From positions 4,461,964-4,525,963 of the forward strand of contig NC_090185.1 in assembly GCF_024679245.1 (NCBI RefSeq): 64,000 nucleotides of DNA, written 5' to 3'. This stretch comes from Pseudorasbora parva (Eukaryota > Chordata > Actinopteri > Cypriniformes > Gobionidae). Under the pieces are notes generated by a model, which was not told where the DNA came from, ran no database searches, and saw nothing but the letters and a program-made list of their open reading frames with translations. The position numbers were made by a program, and so were the translations under genes. The first letter of the stretch is position 1, and every line of letters begins with the position of its first letter. Shown here piece by piece: positions 1 through 11,372 of the stretch.

Positions 1-340
1 TGGATAATTGGGATCATGACGTCAGGCTGTGGCTCGTTTCTCCTTCTGTGTGTTTGTGCTGAACTACCAGACCTGATTTACTGCTCGGCTGCCATGTTGG
101 CTCCAATTGAAAGTGGCAGTGGAGGCCGCAGCTGAATCCTAATTACGAAGCGGATCGCAGCGCTGCTGATGTGGATGAGAAACGCCCAGCTGTTTCTGGA
201 GACCATCGCCGCAGAGACAAAAGACATCATTAGTGCATTAGTCCAGCTTCTTCTTCCTATCATTGAGGAGTCCATTGAAAGCACTTAAGCCCATCCTGAC
301 AAATACATATGATGGAGATGTGTGCTCGTAATTACATCAA
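1..340. other. Unique-sequence stretch without a visible gene
   Basis: Base composition is balanced and no simple or tandem repeat is visible. The open frames on both strands are short and resemble nothing I recognise. No exon bounded by convincing splice sites could be supported. It may be intronic or intergenic; its complexity makes it a candidate conserved noncoding segment, which cannot be tested here. Confidence 0.4.
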
Positions 341-564
341 ATAAAACTCGCTAGAGTAGATGATTTGACAATTAATACTCAACCACTGTGAAAGACAGAA
401 CGGTTCAAAAAGTTACATTAAAAAAAAAAAGTTTTTTAAAAGTTAAAACCAAATTGGACAATATATTATATTTTAACACTTACTATTAAAACTTAATAGT
501 GCAGTTAAATTATATCAAGTTTTAATATCAAATAAATACATGAATAAATAAATGTTTGATGAGT

Positions 565-664
565 AAATCTGCAATAATTGCTTAAAATAAATAAATAAAC
601 AAATTAATAAATAAATAAATAGTATGATTATATGTGTATAGCAAAATGCAATAAAAGCCTAACA

Positions 665-727
<63 letters not shown>

Positions 728-950
728 ATTGAATAATTGAATAAATAATTGAATAAATAATTGAATAAATAATTAAATAAATATTATGATTATATGTGTA
801 TACCAAAATGCAATAAAAGCCTAACTAACTTGATAAATAAAATGAATGAATGAATAAATAAATAAATAAATATTATGTTTAAATGTGTGTACCAAATATG
901 CAATAAAGGCCTAACATAAATAAATATTAAAATAAATAAATAAAACAAAC
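565..950. repeat. AAAT-rich tract with a 42-bp motif repeated three times
   Basis: AAAT runs alternate with a motif of the type TATGATTATATGTGTATA followed by AATGCAATAAAAGCCTAAC. It occurs at 623-664, 785-825 and 874-915. A degraded fourth relative lies at about 4401-4443, on the far side of the LINE, so the LINE appears to have landed inside this repeated tract. Confidence 0.75.
665..729. repeat. (AAAT)n microsatellite
   Basis: About 16 uninterrupted AAAT units. It produces a long spurious Leu/Tyr/Ile/Phe-rich frame on the minus strand. Confidence 0.95.
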
Positions 951-1387
951 TCTTTGAACTGTCACATTATCGTGGTGGAGGGGTTTGAGTACCTGAATGA
1001 TCCTAGGAGCTATGTTGTCCGGGGGCTATATGCCCCTGGTAGGGCCTCCCAAGGCAAACAGGTCCTTGGTGACGGGTCAGACTAAGAGCAGTTCACAAGC
1101 CCACTATGACCAGTATAAAAACAAGGACCGAGACGTCGCCCGGCATGGCGCAGCCAGGGCCTCACGCTGGAGCCAGGCCCGGGGTTGGGGCTCGTATGCG
1201 AGCGCCTGGTGGCCGGGCCTTCCCCCATGGGGCCCAGCCGGGCTCAGCCCGAAAGAGCGACGTGGGGCCGCCCTCCTGTGGGCTCACCACCTGCAGGAGG
1301 GATCATAAGGGGCCAGTGCATAGTGGATCGGGCGACAGTCGAAGGCGAGGCCCCTGACGACCCGATCTCTGGACACGGAAACTGGCC

Positions 1388-2110
1388 CTAGGGACGTGGA
1401 ATGTCACCTCGTTGGCGGGAAAGGAGCCTTAGCCTTAGCTTGTGCGGGAGGTCGAGAGATACCGACTAGAAATAGTCGGGCTCACCTCCACGCACAGCTT
1501 GGGCTCTGGAACCACACTTCTCGAGAGAGGCGGGACTCTCTACCACTCTGGAGTTGCCCATGGTGAGAGGCGGCGGGCTGGAGTGGGTTTGCTTATAGCC
1601 CCCCAGCTCAGCCGCCATGTGTTGGAGTTCACCCCGGCTAACGAGAGGGTCGCTTCCCTGCGCCTTCGAGTCGGGGATAGGTCTCTCACTGCCATTTGTG
1701 CCTACGGGCCGAATGGCAGTGCAGAGTACCCGGCCCTCTTGGGGTCTCTGGTAGGGGTGCTGGAAAGTGCTCCGACTGGAGACTCCATCGTTCTACTGGG
1801 GGACTTCAATGCCCACGTGGGCAGTGACAGAGACACCTGGAGGGGTGTGATTGGGAGGAACGGCCCCCCTGATCTGAACCCGAACGGTGTTCTGTTATTG
1901 GACTTCTGTGCTAACCATGGCTTGTCCATAACGAACACCATGTTCAAGCATAAGGGTGTCCATCAGTGCACATGGCACCAGGACACCCTAGGCAGAAGGT
2001 CGATGATCGACTTTGTGGTCGTCTCATCTGACCTCCGGACTATGTCTTGGACACTCGGTTGAAGAGAGGGGCGGAGCTGTCAACCGATCACTACCTGGTG
2101 GTGAGTTGGA
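1388..2110 (+). pseudogene. LINE endonuclease region (APE-like), broken
   Basis: The translation shows the layout of an apurinic-like endonuclease, which nicks target DNA to prime reverse transcription. The start motif GTWNVTSL lies at 1391-1414. The core motif [10 protein letters not shown] lies at 1793-1822, a [12 protein letters not shown] segment follows near 1990-2025, and the catalytic-type STDH is at 2080-2091. Two in-frame TAG codons at 1430-1432 and 1436-1438 result from a short CCTTAG duplication. A frameshift between about 2030 and 2047 moves the end of the domain into another frame. Motif order is intact, so the call as an endonuclease is secure even though the gene is dead. Confidence 0.85.
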
Positions 2111-4248
2111 TCCGATGGCAGGGGAGGAAGCTGGACAGACTCGACAGACCCAAACGTACTGTGAGGGTCTGTTGGAAACGTTTGGCTGAACCCCCTGTCA
2201 GAGAGATCTTCAACTCCCACCTCCGGCAGAGCTTCGACCAGATCCCGAGGGAGTCTGGAGATATTGAGTCTGAATGGACCATGTTCTCCACCTCTATTGT
2301 CGAAGTGGCTGCTCGGAGCTGTGGCCGTAAGGTCTCCGGTGCCTGTCGAGGCGGCAATCCCCGAACCCGGTGGTGGACACCGGAAGTAAGGCATGCCGTC
2401 AAACTGAAGAAGGAGTCCTATCAGGCCTGGCTGGCTTGTGGGGCTCCTGAGGCAGCTGACAGGTACCGGCAGGCCAAGCGGACGGCAGTCCGGGTAGTTG
2501 AGGAGGCAAAAACTCGGGCCTGGGAGGAGTTCGGTGAGGCCATGGAAAAAGACTATCGGTTGGCCTCGAAGAGATTCTGGAAAACCGTTCGACACCTCAG
2601 GAGGGGGAAGCAGTGCCCCACCAACACTGTCTATAGTGGAGATGGGCAGCTGCTGACCTCAACTGGGGATATTGTTGGACGGTGGAAGGAATACTTCGAG
2701 GATCTCCTCAATTCCACCGACACGTCTTCCTTTGAGGAAGCAGTGGCTGAGGGCTCAGAGGGGGACTCGTCCATCACCCGGGCTGAAGTCATCGAGGTAG
2801 TTAATAAGCTCCTCGGTGGCAAGCCGCCGGGGGTGGATGAGATTCATGAGATGTTGTGGGGCTGTCTTGGCTGACGCGCCTCTGCAGCATCGCGTGGCGG
2901 TTGGGGACAGTGCCTATGGACTGGCAGACCGGGCTGGTGGTCCCTCTTTTTAAGAAGGGGGACCGGAGAGTGTGTTCCAACTACAGGGGATCACACTTCT
3001 CAGCCTCCCTGGGAAAGTCTATGCCAGGGTACTGGAGAGGAGGATTCGGCCAATAGTGGAACCTCGGATTCAGGAGGAGCAGTGTGGTTTTTGTCCCGGT
3101 TGTGGAACACTGGACCAGCTCTATATCCTTCACAGGGTGCTGGAGGGTTCATGGGAGTTTGCCCAACCAATCCACATGTGCTTTGTGGATTTGGAGAAGG
3201 CATTCGACTGTGTTCCTTGTGGCACCCTGTGGGGGGTGCTCTGGGAGTATGGGGTCCGGGGCCCCTTGCTTAGGGCTGTACGGTCCTTTTACGACCAGAG
3301 CAGGAGCTTGGTTCGCATTGCCGGCAGTAAGTCAAAGTTGTTCCCGGTGCATGTTGGTCTCCGGCAGGGCTGCCCTTTGTCACCGGTTCTGTTCATAATT
3401 TTTATGGACAGAATTTCTAGACGCAGCCAAGGGCCAGAGAGTGTCCGGTTTGGGGACCACGCGATTTCGTCACTGCTCTTTGCGGATGATGATGTCGTGT
3501 TGGCAACCTCAGACCAGGACCTTCAGCATGCACTGGGAAGGATTTGCAGCCGAGTGTGAAGTGGTTGGGATGAGAATCAGCACCTCCAAGTCCGAGGCCA
3601 TGGTTCTCAGTCGGAAAAGGGTAGCTTGCTCACTTCAGGTTGGTGAAGAGTTCTTGCCTCAAGTGGAGGAGTTTAAGCATCTTGGGGTCTTGTTCACCAG
3701 TGAGGGAAGGATGGAACGGGAGATTGACAGATGGATCGGTGCAGCATCTGGGGATGTACCGATCTGTCGTGGTGAAGAAGGAGCTGAGCCGTAAGGCGAT
3801 TTACTGGTCAATCTACGTTCCTACTCTCACCTATGGTCATGAGCTGTGGGTCATGACCGAAAGGACAATATCCCGGATACAGGCGGCTGAAATGAGCTTT
3901 CTCCGCAGGGTGGCAGGGCGCTCCCTTAGAGATAGGGTGAGAAGCTCGGTCACTCGGGAGGAGCTCAGAGTAGAGCCGTTACTCCTTCATATCGAGAGGA
4001 GCCAGCTGAGGTGGCTCGGGCATCTATTTCGGATGCCTCCTGGACGCCTTCCCAGGGAGGTGTTCCGGGCACGTCCCACCGGGAGGAGGCCCCGGGGAAG
4101 ACCCAGGACACGCTGGAGGGATTATGTCTCCCGGCTGGCCTGGGAACGCCTCGGGGTTCCCCTGGAGGAGCTGGAGGAAGTGGCTAGGGAGAAGGAAGTC
4201 TGGGCGTCTCTGTTTAGACTGTTGCCCCCGCGACCCGGCCCCGGATAA
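2111..4248 (+). pseudogene. LINE reverse transcriptase and C-terminal region, broken
   Basis: After a linker (about 2111-2840) the reverse transcriptase palm is recognisable. FVDLEKAFD lies at 3182-3208, GLRQGCPLSP near 3355-3385, and the catalytic FADD box at 3479-3490. The C-terminal part contains WLGHLFRMP and an arginine/proline-rich segment near 4000-4110 and stops at 4246-4248. The frame changes at about 2850 (apparently a small deletion), 2990, 3530 and 3760. The palm aspartates are still encoded, but no single frame covers the domain. The enzyme would copy the element's RNA into DNA at a nicked target site. It continues the endonuclease frame upstream, as in RTE elements with one long ORF. 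Confidence 0.85.
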
Positions 4249-4285
4249 GCGGAAGATAATGGATGGATGGATGAATAAAACAAAC

Positions 4286-4705
4286 AAACATTGGATGAAG
4301 CTCGCTAAATAAATCTGCAATAATTGCATAAATAAATATCTCTACAATTAAATCAAAATCGGATGTAATTCTTTAAACAAATTGGCAATAAATAAATAAA
4401 TAATGTGTACAGATGTGTAACCAAATCTGTAATAAAGGCTTACCACTAATAAATTAATAATATATCAAATATATTTCTTTAAACTAATCATAACAGCTTA
4501 AATAAATACATTATTTTAAATGTATTATCAAATAAAAATATATAATTTTGGTTGTAATTTAAATTAACAAATCAAATTTTAAAATCTAATTTATTATTTG
4601 TGTTGTTAAATTTACTTTCCCAAATACTTTTTTGTTGTTGTTGTTGCCACAAACAAATCCAAACCAAATTCTCTCCATAATGTCCAAACAAACTATATTT
4701 ATCAA
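4286..4705. other. AT-rich sequence without a gene
   Basis: Mostly AAAT- and TTAA-rich sequence continuing the tract found upstream of the LINE, plus a short GTT run near 4631-4646. Nothing codes for a protein. Confidence 0.6.
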
Positions 4706-5069
4706 CACTATAATTTTTTTTTTAAAGTAAGTTACCTGGTTGCCTTAAAATTTTGAGTTCATTGAAATTAAAAATTTGAGTTGATACAATGAAGGATTTT
4801 TTTTTTAATAAATAGAAACTCAAACTATTATTGTATCTGAACCACATAAAAAATGTGATAAACCATGAAAATAGCACTATTTGGCTGCCTCATCACAAAT
4901 AAAACACACAATTACCCAATATGCTTACAATTTTCTTTTTAATAATATTTTAATAAAGGTTGTCAAATCTCAAAAAATGTTCATTGTATTAACTCAAATT
5001 TTTTATTTCAATGAACTCAAAATTTTAAGGCAACCAGGTTACTTGTTTTCAAAATAATTTTTTACAGTG
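4706..5069. mobile_element. Miniature inverted-repeat element, family A, copy 1
   Basis: The ends read CACTATAATTTT and TTTTTTACAGTG. Inside these, GTAACCTGGTTGCCTTAAAA-type sequence appears at one side and its reverse complement at the other. The inner part (GAACCACATAAAAAATGTGA, GCTTACAA) is shared with copies at 35061, 41798 and 57508. There is no coding capacity. Non-autonomous element; the mobilising enzyme is probably Tc1/mariner-like because copy 2 has TA on both sides. Confidence 0.85.
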
Positions 5070-5569
5070 TATATTTAGCAAAATCGCTGCAAAGCCAAAA
5101 TAATCTATTTATATGCTGAAAATGAGACGTGATATAAAAAACAGGATGAAACGTTACACAGCAACATAATGAAGACTCAAGTGGCGAGCCGGACGCAGTT
5201 TGACGAAGCACACACTCATCAGTGAACACTAGCACTTCATTTGCACTGAACAGAAAATCAATGAGCGAGCAGGAAGAGTGAGTGGAGTAGGTCACGCCAA
5301 TTAATAGCCTGCAAAGTGATCAGGTGAAGAGGTTCAGTGCCCTCAATATCTGATTCATAATGTCATAATGATGATCCAATACTCAATATTGATCGCATTT
5401 GACTTTAAACATCTGAAAAAATCACATTTGAACCCTGCGACCTGCCACTGAGATCTGCTAAATGACAATGTGCTGTACGTGTTTCCTAAAATATCTTGAT
5501 GTCCTCAGTCGTCATCAGGAGACTCTGTGTCTGGCTACTACAGTCTGTGATGGGTTCAGTCGGTGACAG
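5070..5569. other. No gene seen
   Basis: Moderately AT-rich, non-repetitive sequence. Short open frames only; nothing recognised. Confidence 0.5.
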
Positions 5570-6300
5570 ATTGACTCACTGCTGCAAGTAGGTGGTTGCT
5601 AGGGTGTTGCTATGCAGTTGCTTAGGTGTTTTGTCTGGTTTAACACATCACTAAGGTGTTCTGGGTGGTTTTTATTCATTTCTTTGTAGTTGTTAAGGTG
5701 TTTTGTTGGTTTTAACCCATTGTTATGTTCAGTCGGTGACAGGTTGACCCACTGTTGCAAGTAGGTGGTTCCCACGGTGTTGCTATGCAGTTGCTAAGGT
5801 TTTTTGTCATGGTTTAACCCAATCATTAAGGTGTTCTGGGTGGTTTTTATCCATTTTTATGTAGTTGTTAAGGTGTTTTGAAGGTTTTAACCAATTGGTA
5901 TGTACAGTCTGTGATGGGTTCACTCACTGCTACCAGTGGGTGGATGCCAGGGTGTTGCTATGCAGTTGCTAATGTGTTTTGTCTGGGTTTAACCTATCAT
6001 TAAAGTATTCTTGGTAGCCTTTATTTTTATGAGGTTTTTTGTGGGTTTTAGCCAATTGGTATGTACAGTCTGTGATGGGGGTCACTCACTGCTGCCAGTG
6101 GGTGGTTGCTAGGGTGTTGCTATGCAGTTTCTAAGGTGTTTGTCTGGGTTTTAATCCATCACTAAGGTGTTCTGGTTTCTACCTATTTTTATATAGTTGC
6201 GAAGGTGTTTTGCTGGTTTTAACCCATTGTTATGTAAAGTCTGCGACAGGTTCACTCACTGCTGCCAGTGGGTGGTTGCCAGGGTGTTGCTATGATGTCC
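5570..6300 (+). repeat. Minisatellite of about 170 bp, four to five copies
   Basis: The anchor GGTGTTGCTATGCAGTTGCT recurs with starts of the surrounding GGTGG motif at 5591, 5764, 5939, 6101 and 6271, giving a period of 162-175 bp. Each unit also contains TGTACAGTCTGTGATGGGTT-like and GGTGTTCTGGGTGGTTTTTA-like parts. Related sequence, reverse-complemented, makes up the block at 7776-9612. Confidence 0.85.
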
Positions 6301-6598
6301 CAATCCTCTACATCTCATAACCAAATTTATTATATATATTTTAATATAATATAAATATGTTATGTATTAATATAAATATCTAATAAAGACGATAAATATA
6401 TAATAAATACGTTTATTACATTAAAATTAATTAATTAAAAAAATTGAGTATAAGAAAAATAATTTGTATATGAAATATTTAATTAAAGTGTATACACATA
6501 TGTATCTAATATAATGAATGATAAATACTTTGTACATTAAAATAAATATGTAATAAATAAAATAATTTTACATTCAAATGTTATTTAATAACAATAAC

Positions 6599-6600
<2 letters not shown>
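6301..6600. other. AT-rich sequence, no gene
   Basis: Runs of TATAATA and AATAAATA without longer structure. Confidence 0.55.

Positions 6601-6655
<55 letters not shown>
6601..6655. repeat. (TG)n microsatellite
   Basis: About 27 uninterrupted TG units. Confidence 0.97.
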
Positions 6656-6658
<3 letters not shown>

Positions 6659-7775
6659 TATGTAATTGTAAAGGTTATCCTATAAATGACCATGTATATT
6701 TTAATATGGATTAATATAAATATATAATAAATAAAAATAATTTATGACAATTAAGAATAATTTATTAATTTCACAACATTTATATAATACGCATGTATAT
6801 GTAAAATATATGAAAATGTAAAGATTTTTATTTTATTACGGACTGTTTTTTATTTTAAATCTATAGTTCAACGATAAATAAATCCCTGATGTGCTGTGTG
6901 TACACTATTACAACAAAATTACCCAAAATTATAAAAATAAAAAATAAAATTTACTGTATCGATATTTTGCAGATATCGTTTGGAAGTTGTAAATTCCAGT
7001 ATCATGACAACACTCGTCCTTTTTTGAGTTCCCTGTGCCGTGCATGTTAAAGCCACACAGTAACGCGACATAAATATAAATACAGAAATTAAAATATGTG
7101 TGATTTTTCATCTCATCTCACCTCTCTTCAACAAACACGCGCACATTAAGCCACCGCTAATAATATAAACACAGTGAATCAATCCTCCAATAGCACTGGA
7201 TCTCAGAGCATTCAGCTCATTTTAACGCACCGAACAGACTTCAGGTCAGGAGAGTTTTCTCTGTAACTATGCAGGTGAATGTATGCAGTATTTGGGGAAT
7301 CAAAGAGTCCATTTTATAGCTCACTAGCTTCGGATGAACTCATAAGCGTTCAGCGAGTCTTGCGCACTGTCCACTCCCTTCAGACTTCAACCGAATCTAT
7401 ATAAATTCATGAGCTCCTTTATCCTCTCTGTCTCGGTTATTCCGTCCCCCTTGTATGGTAAACGCACACAGGCCTACACTTCACGTGGACTGAAAGATGC
7501 CTTTTCAAAAAGTCCATTAGACGGGCGGCCGCTGAGCAAAGCCTGTTATGATCCAGTGAACCGTGGCGAGTCCAGCCGCTAACCATCGTCATAATGAAGA
7601 GAAAACATGCTGATTATTTACTGTGTTTACTGTTATTAGCGGCTTCTGCAAAGGCTAGCATCGTTGTTAATATTACCCATAAAAACTATTTGCAATTTGA
7701 ACCTGTCAAACAGCTAAATTATGGGATTTAAATGTGCATACTGCTATATCATTAACATTAAAACCACCCAGAGCT
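6656..7775. other. AT-rich then unique sequence, no gene
   Basis: The first 250 bases continue the AT-rich tract. From about 7100 the sequence is complex and non-repetitive with balanced composition. No convincing exon is present on either strand. The segment separates two minisatellite blocks of opposite orientation. A short C-run lies at 7781-7790. Confidence 0.45.
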
Positions 7776-9612
7776 AAACCCCCCCCCCCACATAGTACAC
7801 CCTAGCAACCACATAGCAATGGGTTAAAACCACTAAAACACCTTAGCAACCACATAACAACGTGTTAAAACCAGCCAGAACACCCTGGCAAAGACTATAA
7901 CAATGGGTTAAAATCAACAAAACACCTTAACAAACTACATAGAAACTTGTAAAAACCATGAGAACACCTTAGCAATGGGTTAAAACCAACAAAACACCTT
8001 AACAACTACATAGAAACTGGTAAAAACCACGAGAACACCTTAGCAATAGGTTAAAAACACTAAAAAACACCTTAGCAACCACATAGCAGTGGGCTAAAAC
8101 CACACAGAACACCTTAGCAATCAAATAACAATGGGTTAAAACCAACAAAACACCTTAACAACTACATAGAAACTGGTAAAAAAAAAAAAAAAACGAACAC
8201 CTTAGCAACCACATAACAATAGGTTAAAACCACCCAGAACACCTTAACAACCACATTTTAATGGGTTAAAACCATCAAAACACCTTAGCAACCACATGGC
8301 TACGTGTTAAAACCACCCAGAACACCCTAACAACCACAAAATAATGGGTTGAAACCAACAAAACACCTTAGCAACCACATAGCAACGTGTTAAAACCACC
8401 CAGAACACCCTAACAACAACATAACAATGGGTTGAAACCAACAAAACACCTTAGCAACCACATAGCATTGTGTGAAACCCACCCAGAACACCCTAACAAC
8501 CACATAGCAATTGGTTGAAACCAACAAAACACCTTAGCAACCACATAGCAACGTGTTAAAACCACCCAAAACACCCTAGCAAACACATTACAATGGTTTA
8601 AAACCAACAAAACACCTAAACAACTACATAGAAACTGGTAGAACCCACGAGAACACCTTAGCAATAGGTTAAAACCACCCAGAACACCTTTACAACCACA
8701 TAATAATGGGTCAAAACCAACAAAACACCATAGCAACCACATAGCAACGTGTTAAAACCACCCAGAACACCCTAGCAAGCACATACCCATTGGTTAAAAC
8801 CAAGCGGCGACCTCCCGCGAACTCTCTTGAAGCCAATGCGGAAGTAATGTAAACTGCAATTCCTCAACTGGCCACTAGGGACAGGCTCCAGAAGGGAGCA
8901 AAATGTCATTGAGCCCCATGTTAAAATTCTCAATTTTACAGCAGAATAAAACATGTTTACAGCCTGGTACAAATTGTGGTTTTGGTCTATAAGGCTAATT
9001 TTGACCTTCATGACGACTGTGAGGGGGGTGAATTTTTTTTATAACTCATTCGTTTACGTTATATAAAGCCTTAAAGTTCTGCATAATTAAGGGCGTGGTT
9101 ACAAGTGGATAGCCATTTGTCTGCCATCTATAGTCATTGCGTCACCTAAGCCCCGCCCACATCCCGCCTTTTTACCCATTTTCTGTTATCCGGGAGATGA
9201 CTTGTTCGCAAGATGGCGATCCCTGAGCTCGCCCCTACTTTAAGCTTCAGAACGGCTTATCGGAATCCTATGGGTGACGTCACGGACACTACATCCATAT
9301 TTTTTTACAGTCTATGGTTAAAACCATCAAAACACCTTAGCAACTACATAGAAACTGGTAAAAACCACGAGAATACCGTAGCAATGGGTTAAAACCGTCC
9401 AGAAAACCCTAGCAAGAACGTAACAATGTACTAAAACCACCCAGAACACCTTAGCAACCACATAGAAGCATGTTCCTTTTCCTATTTGACATTTTACTAC
9501 AAAAAGGTTTTAATTTGGAAATGTAAAAAATAATATATTTTTCCTGATCTACCCAGAAACCATAGCAACCACACAGGAAGATGTTAAAAAGGCCTCAAAA
9601 CACCTCAGCATC
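7776..9612 (-). repeat. Minisatellite with 42-44-bp monomers, interrupted
   Basis: Units of the form AACACCTTAGCAACCACATA followed by GCAACGTGTTAAAACCACCCAG alternate with variants ending in AACCAACAAA. Pairs form repeats of about 85 bp. Read on the minus strand the units give GGTGTTTTG, GTTGCTATGTGGTTGC and GGTTTTAACCC, which match the block at 5570-6300. A long minus-strand frame rich in Cys, Trp, Leu and Phe (8410-8742) is only the repeat read as protein. A separate element interrupts the block at 8803-9315, and a degraded tail runs to 9612. Confidence 0.85.
8803..9315. mobile_element. Dispersed repeat inserted in the minisatellite
   Basis: Non-array sequence starts with AGCGGCGACCTCCCG and ends with TTTTTTACAGTCTAT. 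The array resumes immediately. GGTTAAAACCA stands at both junctions (8792-8802 and 9316-9326). This fits a target-site duplication, but that motif is part of nearly every array unit, so it cannot prove one. No coding region was seen. From memory the sequence resembles a common cyprinid dispersed repeat, but I cannot name its class with confidence. Confidence 0.65.
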
Positions 9613-10031
9613 CATTCATTCGTAGTTTTGCATGGGGGAGAAGCACGCTAAAAATAGTTTCAATCTGTGATTTTTAAGCTAATGGTTCACAGCGTTCTCC
9701 AGAAATGACAGCAAAAGCAGCGAGGAGTTGTTTCACAATCTCTGACGGCTTTCCTCCGAGGACTGTCACGTCCTAAACAAACAACATTAAGGCCTTGGCG
9801 ATGAAAAAAAATGCTACACTGAGAAGATGTTTCTAGAAAAAACTCTCTGTCTGCCTTTCATGCTCGAGTGACTTTGAATAAAAACTTGTCTGCGGTTTAC
9901 AGAGCTACACAATGTTTAATTAAGGTTGCAACAGGAGTCCCGACGCTGTCGATTTCTTATAAAAATCACTGTGCCAAAGGGATTTTACTGCAGACGAGAC
10001 ACCAAACAGATTTTAACAGACTCTAGCAAAC
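9613..10031. other. Unique sequence, no gene
   Basis: Complex, balanced sequence between the minisatellite and a large inverted-repeat element. No supported exon. Confidence 0.45.
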
Positions 10032-10330
10032 TTAAAGGGTTAGTTCACCCAAAAATGAAATTTGTTTCATTAATGACTCACCCTAATGCTGTTCCACACC
10101 CATAAGACTTCTGTTCATCTTCCAAGGCCTTTCTGTCCTTTGAATGCAAGTGTATGCACACTATACTGTCCACATACAGAAGGTAATAAAACCATCATCA
10201 AAGTAGTCCAAATGAGACATCAGTGGGTTAGTTAGACTCTTTTGAAGCGTCGACAATACATTTTGGTCCAAAAATAACAAAAAATACGACTTTATTCAGC
10301 ATTGTCTTCTCTTCCGTGTTCCTCAATTAA

Positions 10331-11140
10331 CCCTTAAATGCATACCTCGGGTCATTAGTGACCCGAGATGTCATTCACTACCCTGCTCCTCATTATTTTT
10401 TTAAAGTTAGACATCAACCTTCTTAGTATTCCTCAATCAATCCATTTTAAACAATTTAACATTAAAAAAATAATAGAATTATAATTGAATGCCTGTTTTT
10501 TCACTACTTTTTTATCAAAATTGTATAGGGTCGCTACCGACCCGAGGTGTGTAGGATTGTACGTATATATTTTTTGCATAATGATAAATTAATCTACAAT
10601 AGGGCGCAATTCACCTTTATTCCACAAGGTGGCAGTGTCTGATACGCACTGATGAAGTGACGTTTCGCTCATAGTTACCTCTGACAGAAAACGAAACAAT
10701 AATAATTATAATCTGCAAAGCTTGAAATGACTCAGTGATTTACAGCAGAGAGCAAGTACTAAACACAATCAAATATTAGTATCACTCTCTTGATGATGGA
10801 TGTGCTCAAGAAGCTGTCAGCGATCAACATATTGATTTTGAAGATGTTGAAAAAGAGTTTGGAGAATATGCTGGAGATCGTGAATATGAGCAGATGCTGA
10901 ATATACTGGTAAACGAGCTCTGACGAGGACAGATGATGATGGTATTAAACATCTGCTCAAACTGAACCATTCCAAGCTCCAAAAGGTATTGAAATAGGTT
11001 TTATTTTATTCTTCTGCAAGTGTTACTCTAACATCATGAGTTTTATATATTATCAGGACAGGTAGAGGTCTATCCATGTTAAATATAGATCCGGGTCACT
11101 AACGACCCGAATATGTAAGAATGTTTGGCGAAACGTCATG
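10331..11140 (+). mobile_element. piggyBac-like element, right end lost
   Basis: It follows a TTAA at 10327-10330 and begins CCCTTAAATGC. A subterminal palindrome CGGGTCATTAGTGACCCG lies at about 10348-10365, and a related GGGTCACTAACGACCCG lies at about 11093-11109. TTAA targets and such GGGTCACTAGTGACCC motifs are known from fish piggyBac elements (recalled, not searched). The right end lacks the expected inverse of the left end and TTAA, so the boundary is approximate. A frame with many acidic residues runs from about 10793 to a stop at 10921-10923 and may be the start of a transposase gene. Confidence 0.6.
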
Positions 11141-11372
11141 ATTCATGATTTCGGATCGCGTGTCAAACTGGCAAACTGCTGAAATCACGTGACATTGGTG
11201 ATATGAATCACGAATCAATTCGTTGATTCATAACCGTTTGAATCTTTATTTGAGGATTGAAAACAAATGCGGAAGAGAAGACAATGCTGAATAAAGTCGT
11301 AGTTTTTGTTATTTTTGGACCCAAATGTATTGTCAACGCTTTAAAAAAGTCTAACTAACCAACTGATCTCAC

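Larger units (their letters stand above)
951..4273 (+). mobile_element. Non-LTR retrotransposon (LINE), RTE clade, Rex3-like, nearly full length, inactive
   Basis: This element is flanked by a 12-bp direct repeat, AATAAAACAAAC, at 939-950 and 4274-4285, which marks a target-site duplication. It has a GC-rich 5' region (951-1387), an endonuclease region, a reverse transcriptase region, and a 3' end with repeated GATG/GGAT units at about 4255-4273. GATG-type 3' repeats and this protein layout are known for Rex3 elements of fish; the family name is therefore inferred from features rather than from a search. The reading frame is broken by two stop codons and about five frameshifts, so this copy cannot make a working protein. 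At 3.3 kb it is close to full length, whereas many LINE copies are strongly 5'-truncated. Confidence 0.88.

Noticed and set aside
997..1391. Overlapping plus-strand frames before the LINE endonuclease
   Set aside because: GC-rich 5' region of the LINE; three overlapping frames and no motif. Treated as untranslated.
2080..2595. Minus-strand 171-codon frame
   Set aside because: Lies antisense to the LINE protein-coding region, where high GC leaves stop-free shadows.
8410..8742. Minus-strand 110-codon frame rich in Cys, Trp, Leu and Phe
   Set aside because: It is the minisatellite read as protein; the unit length and variants explain every residue block.
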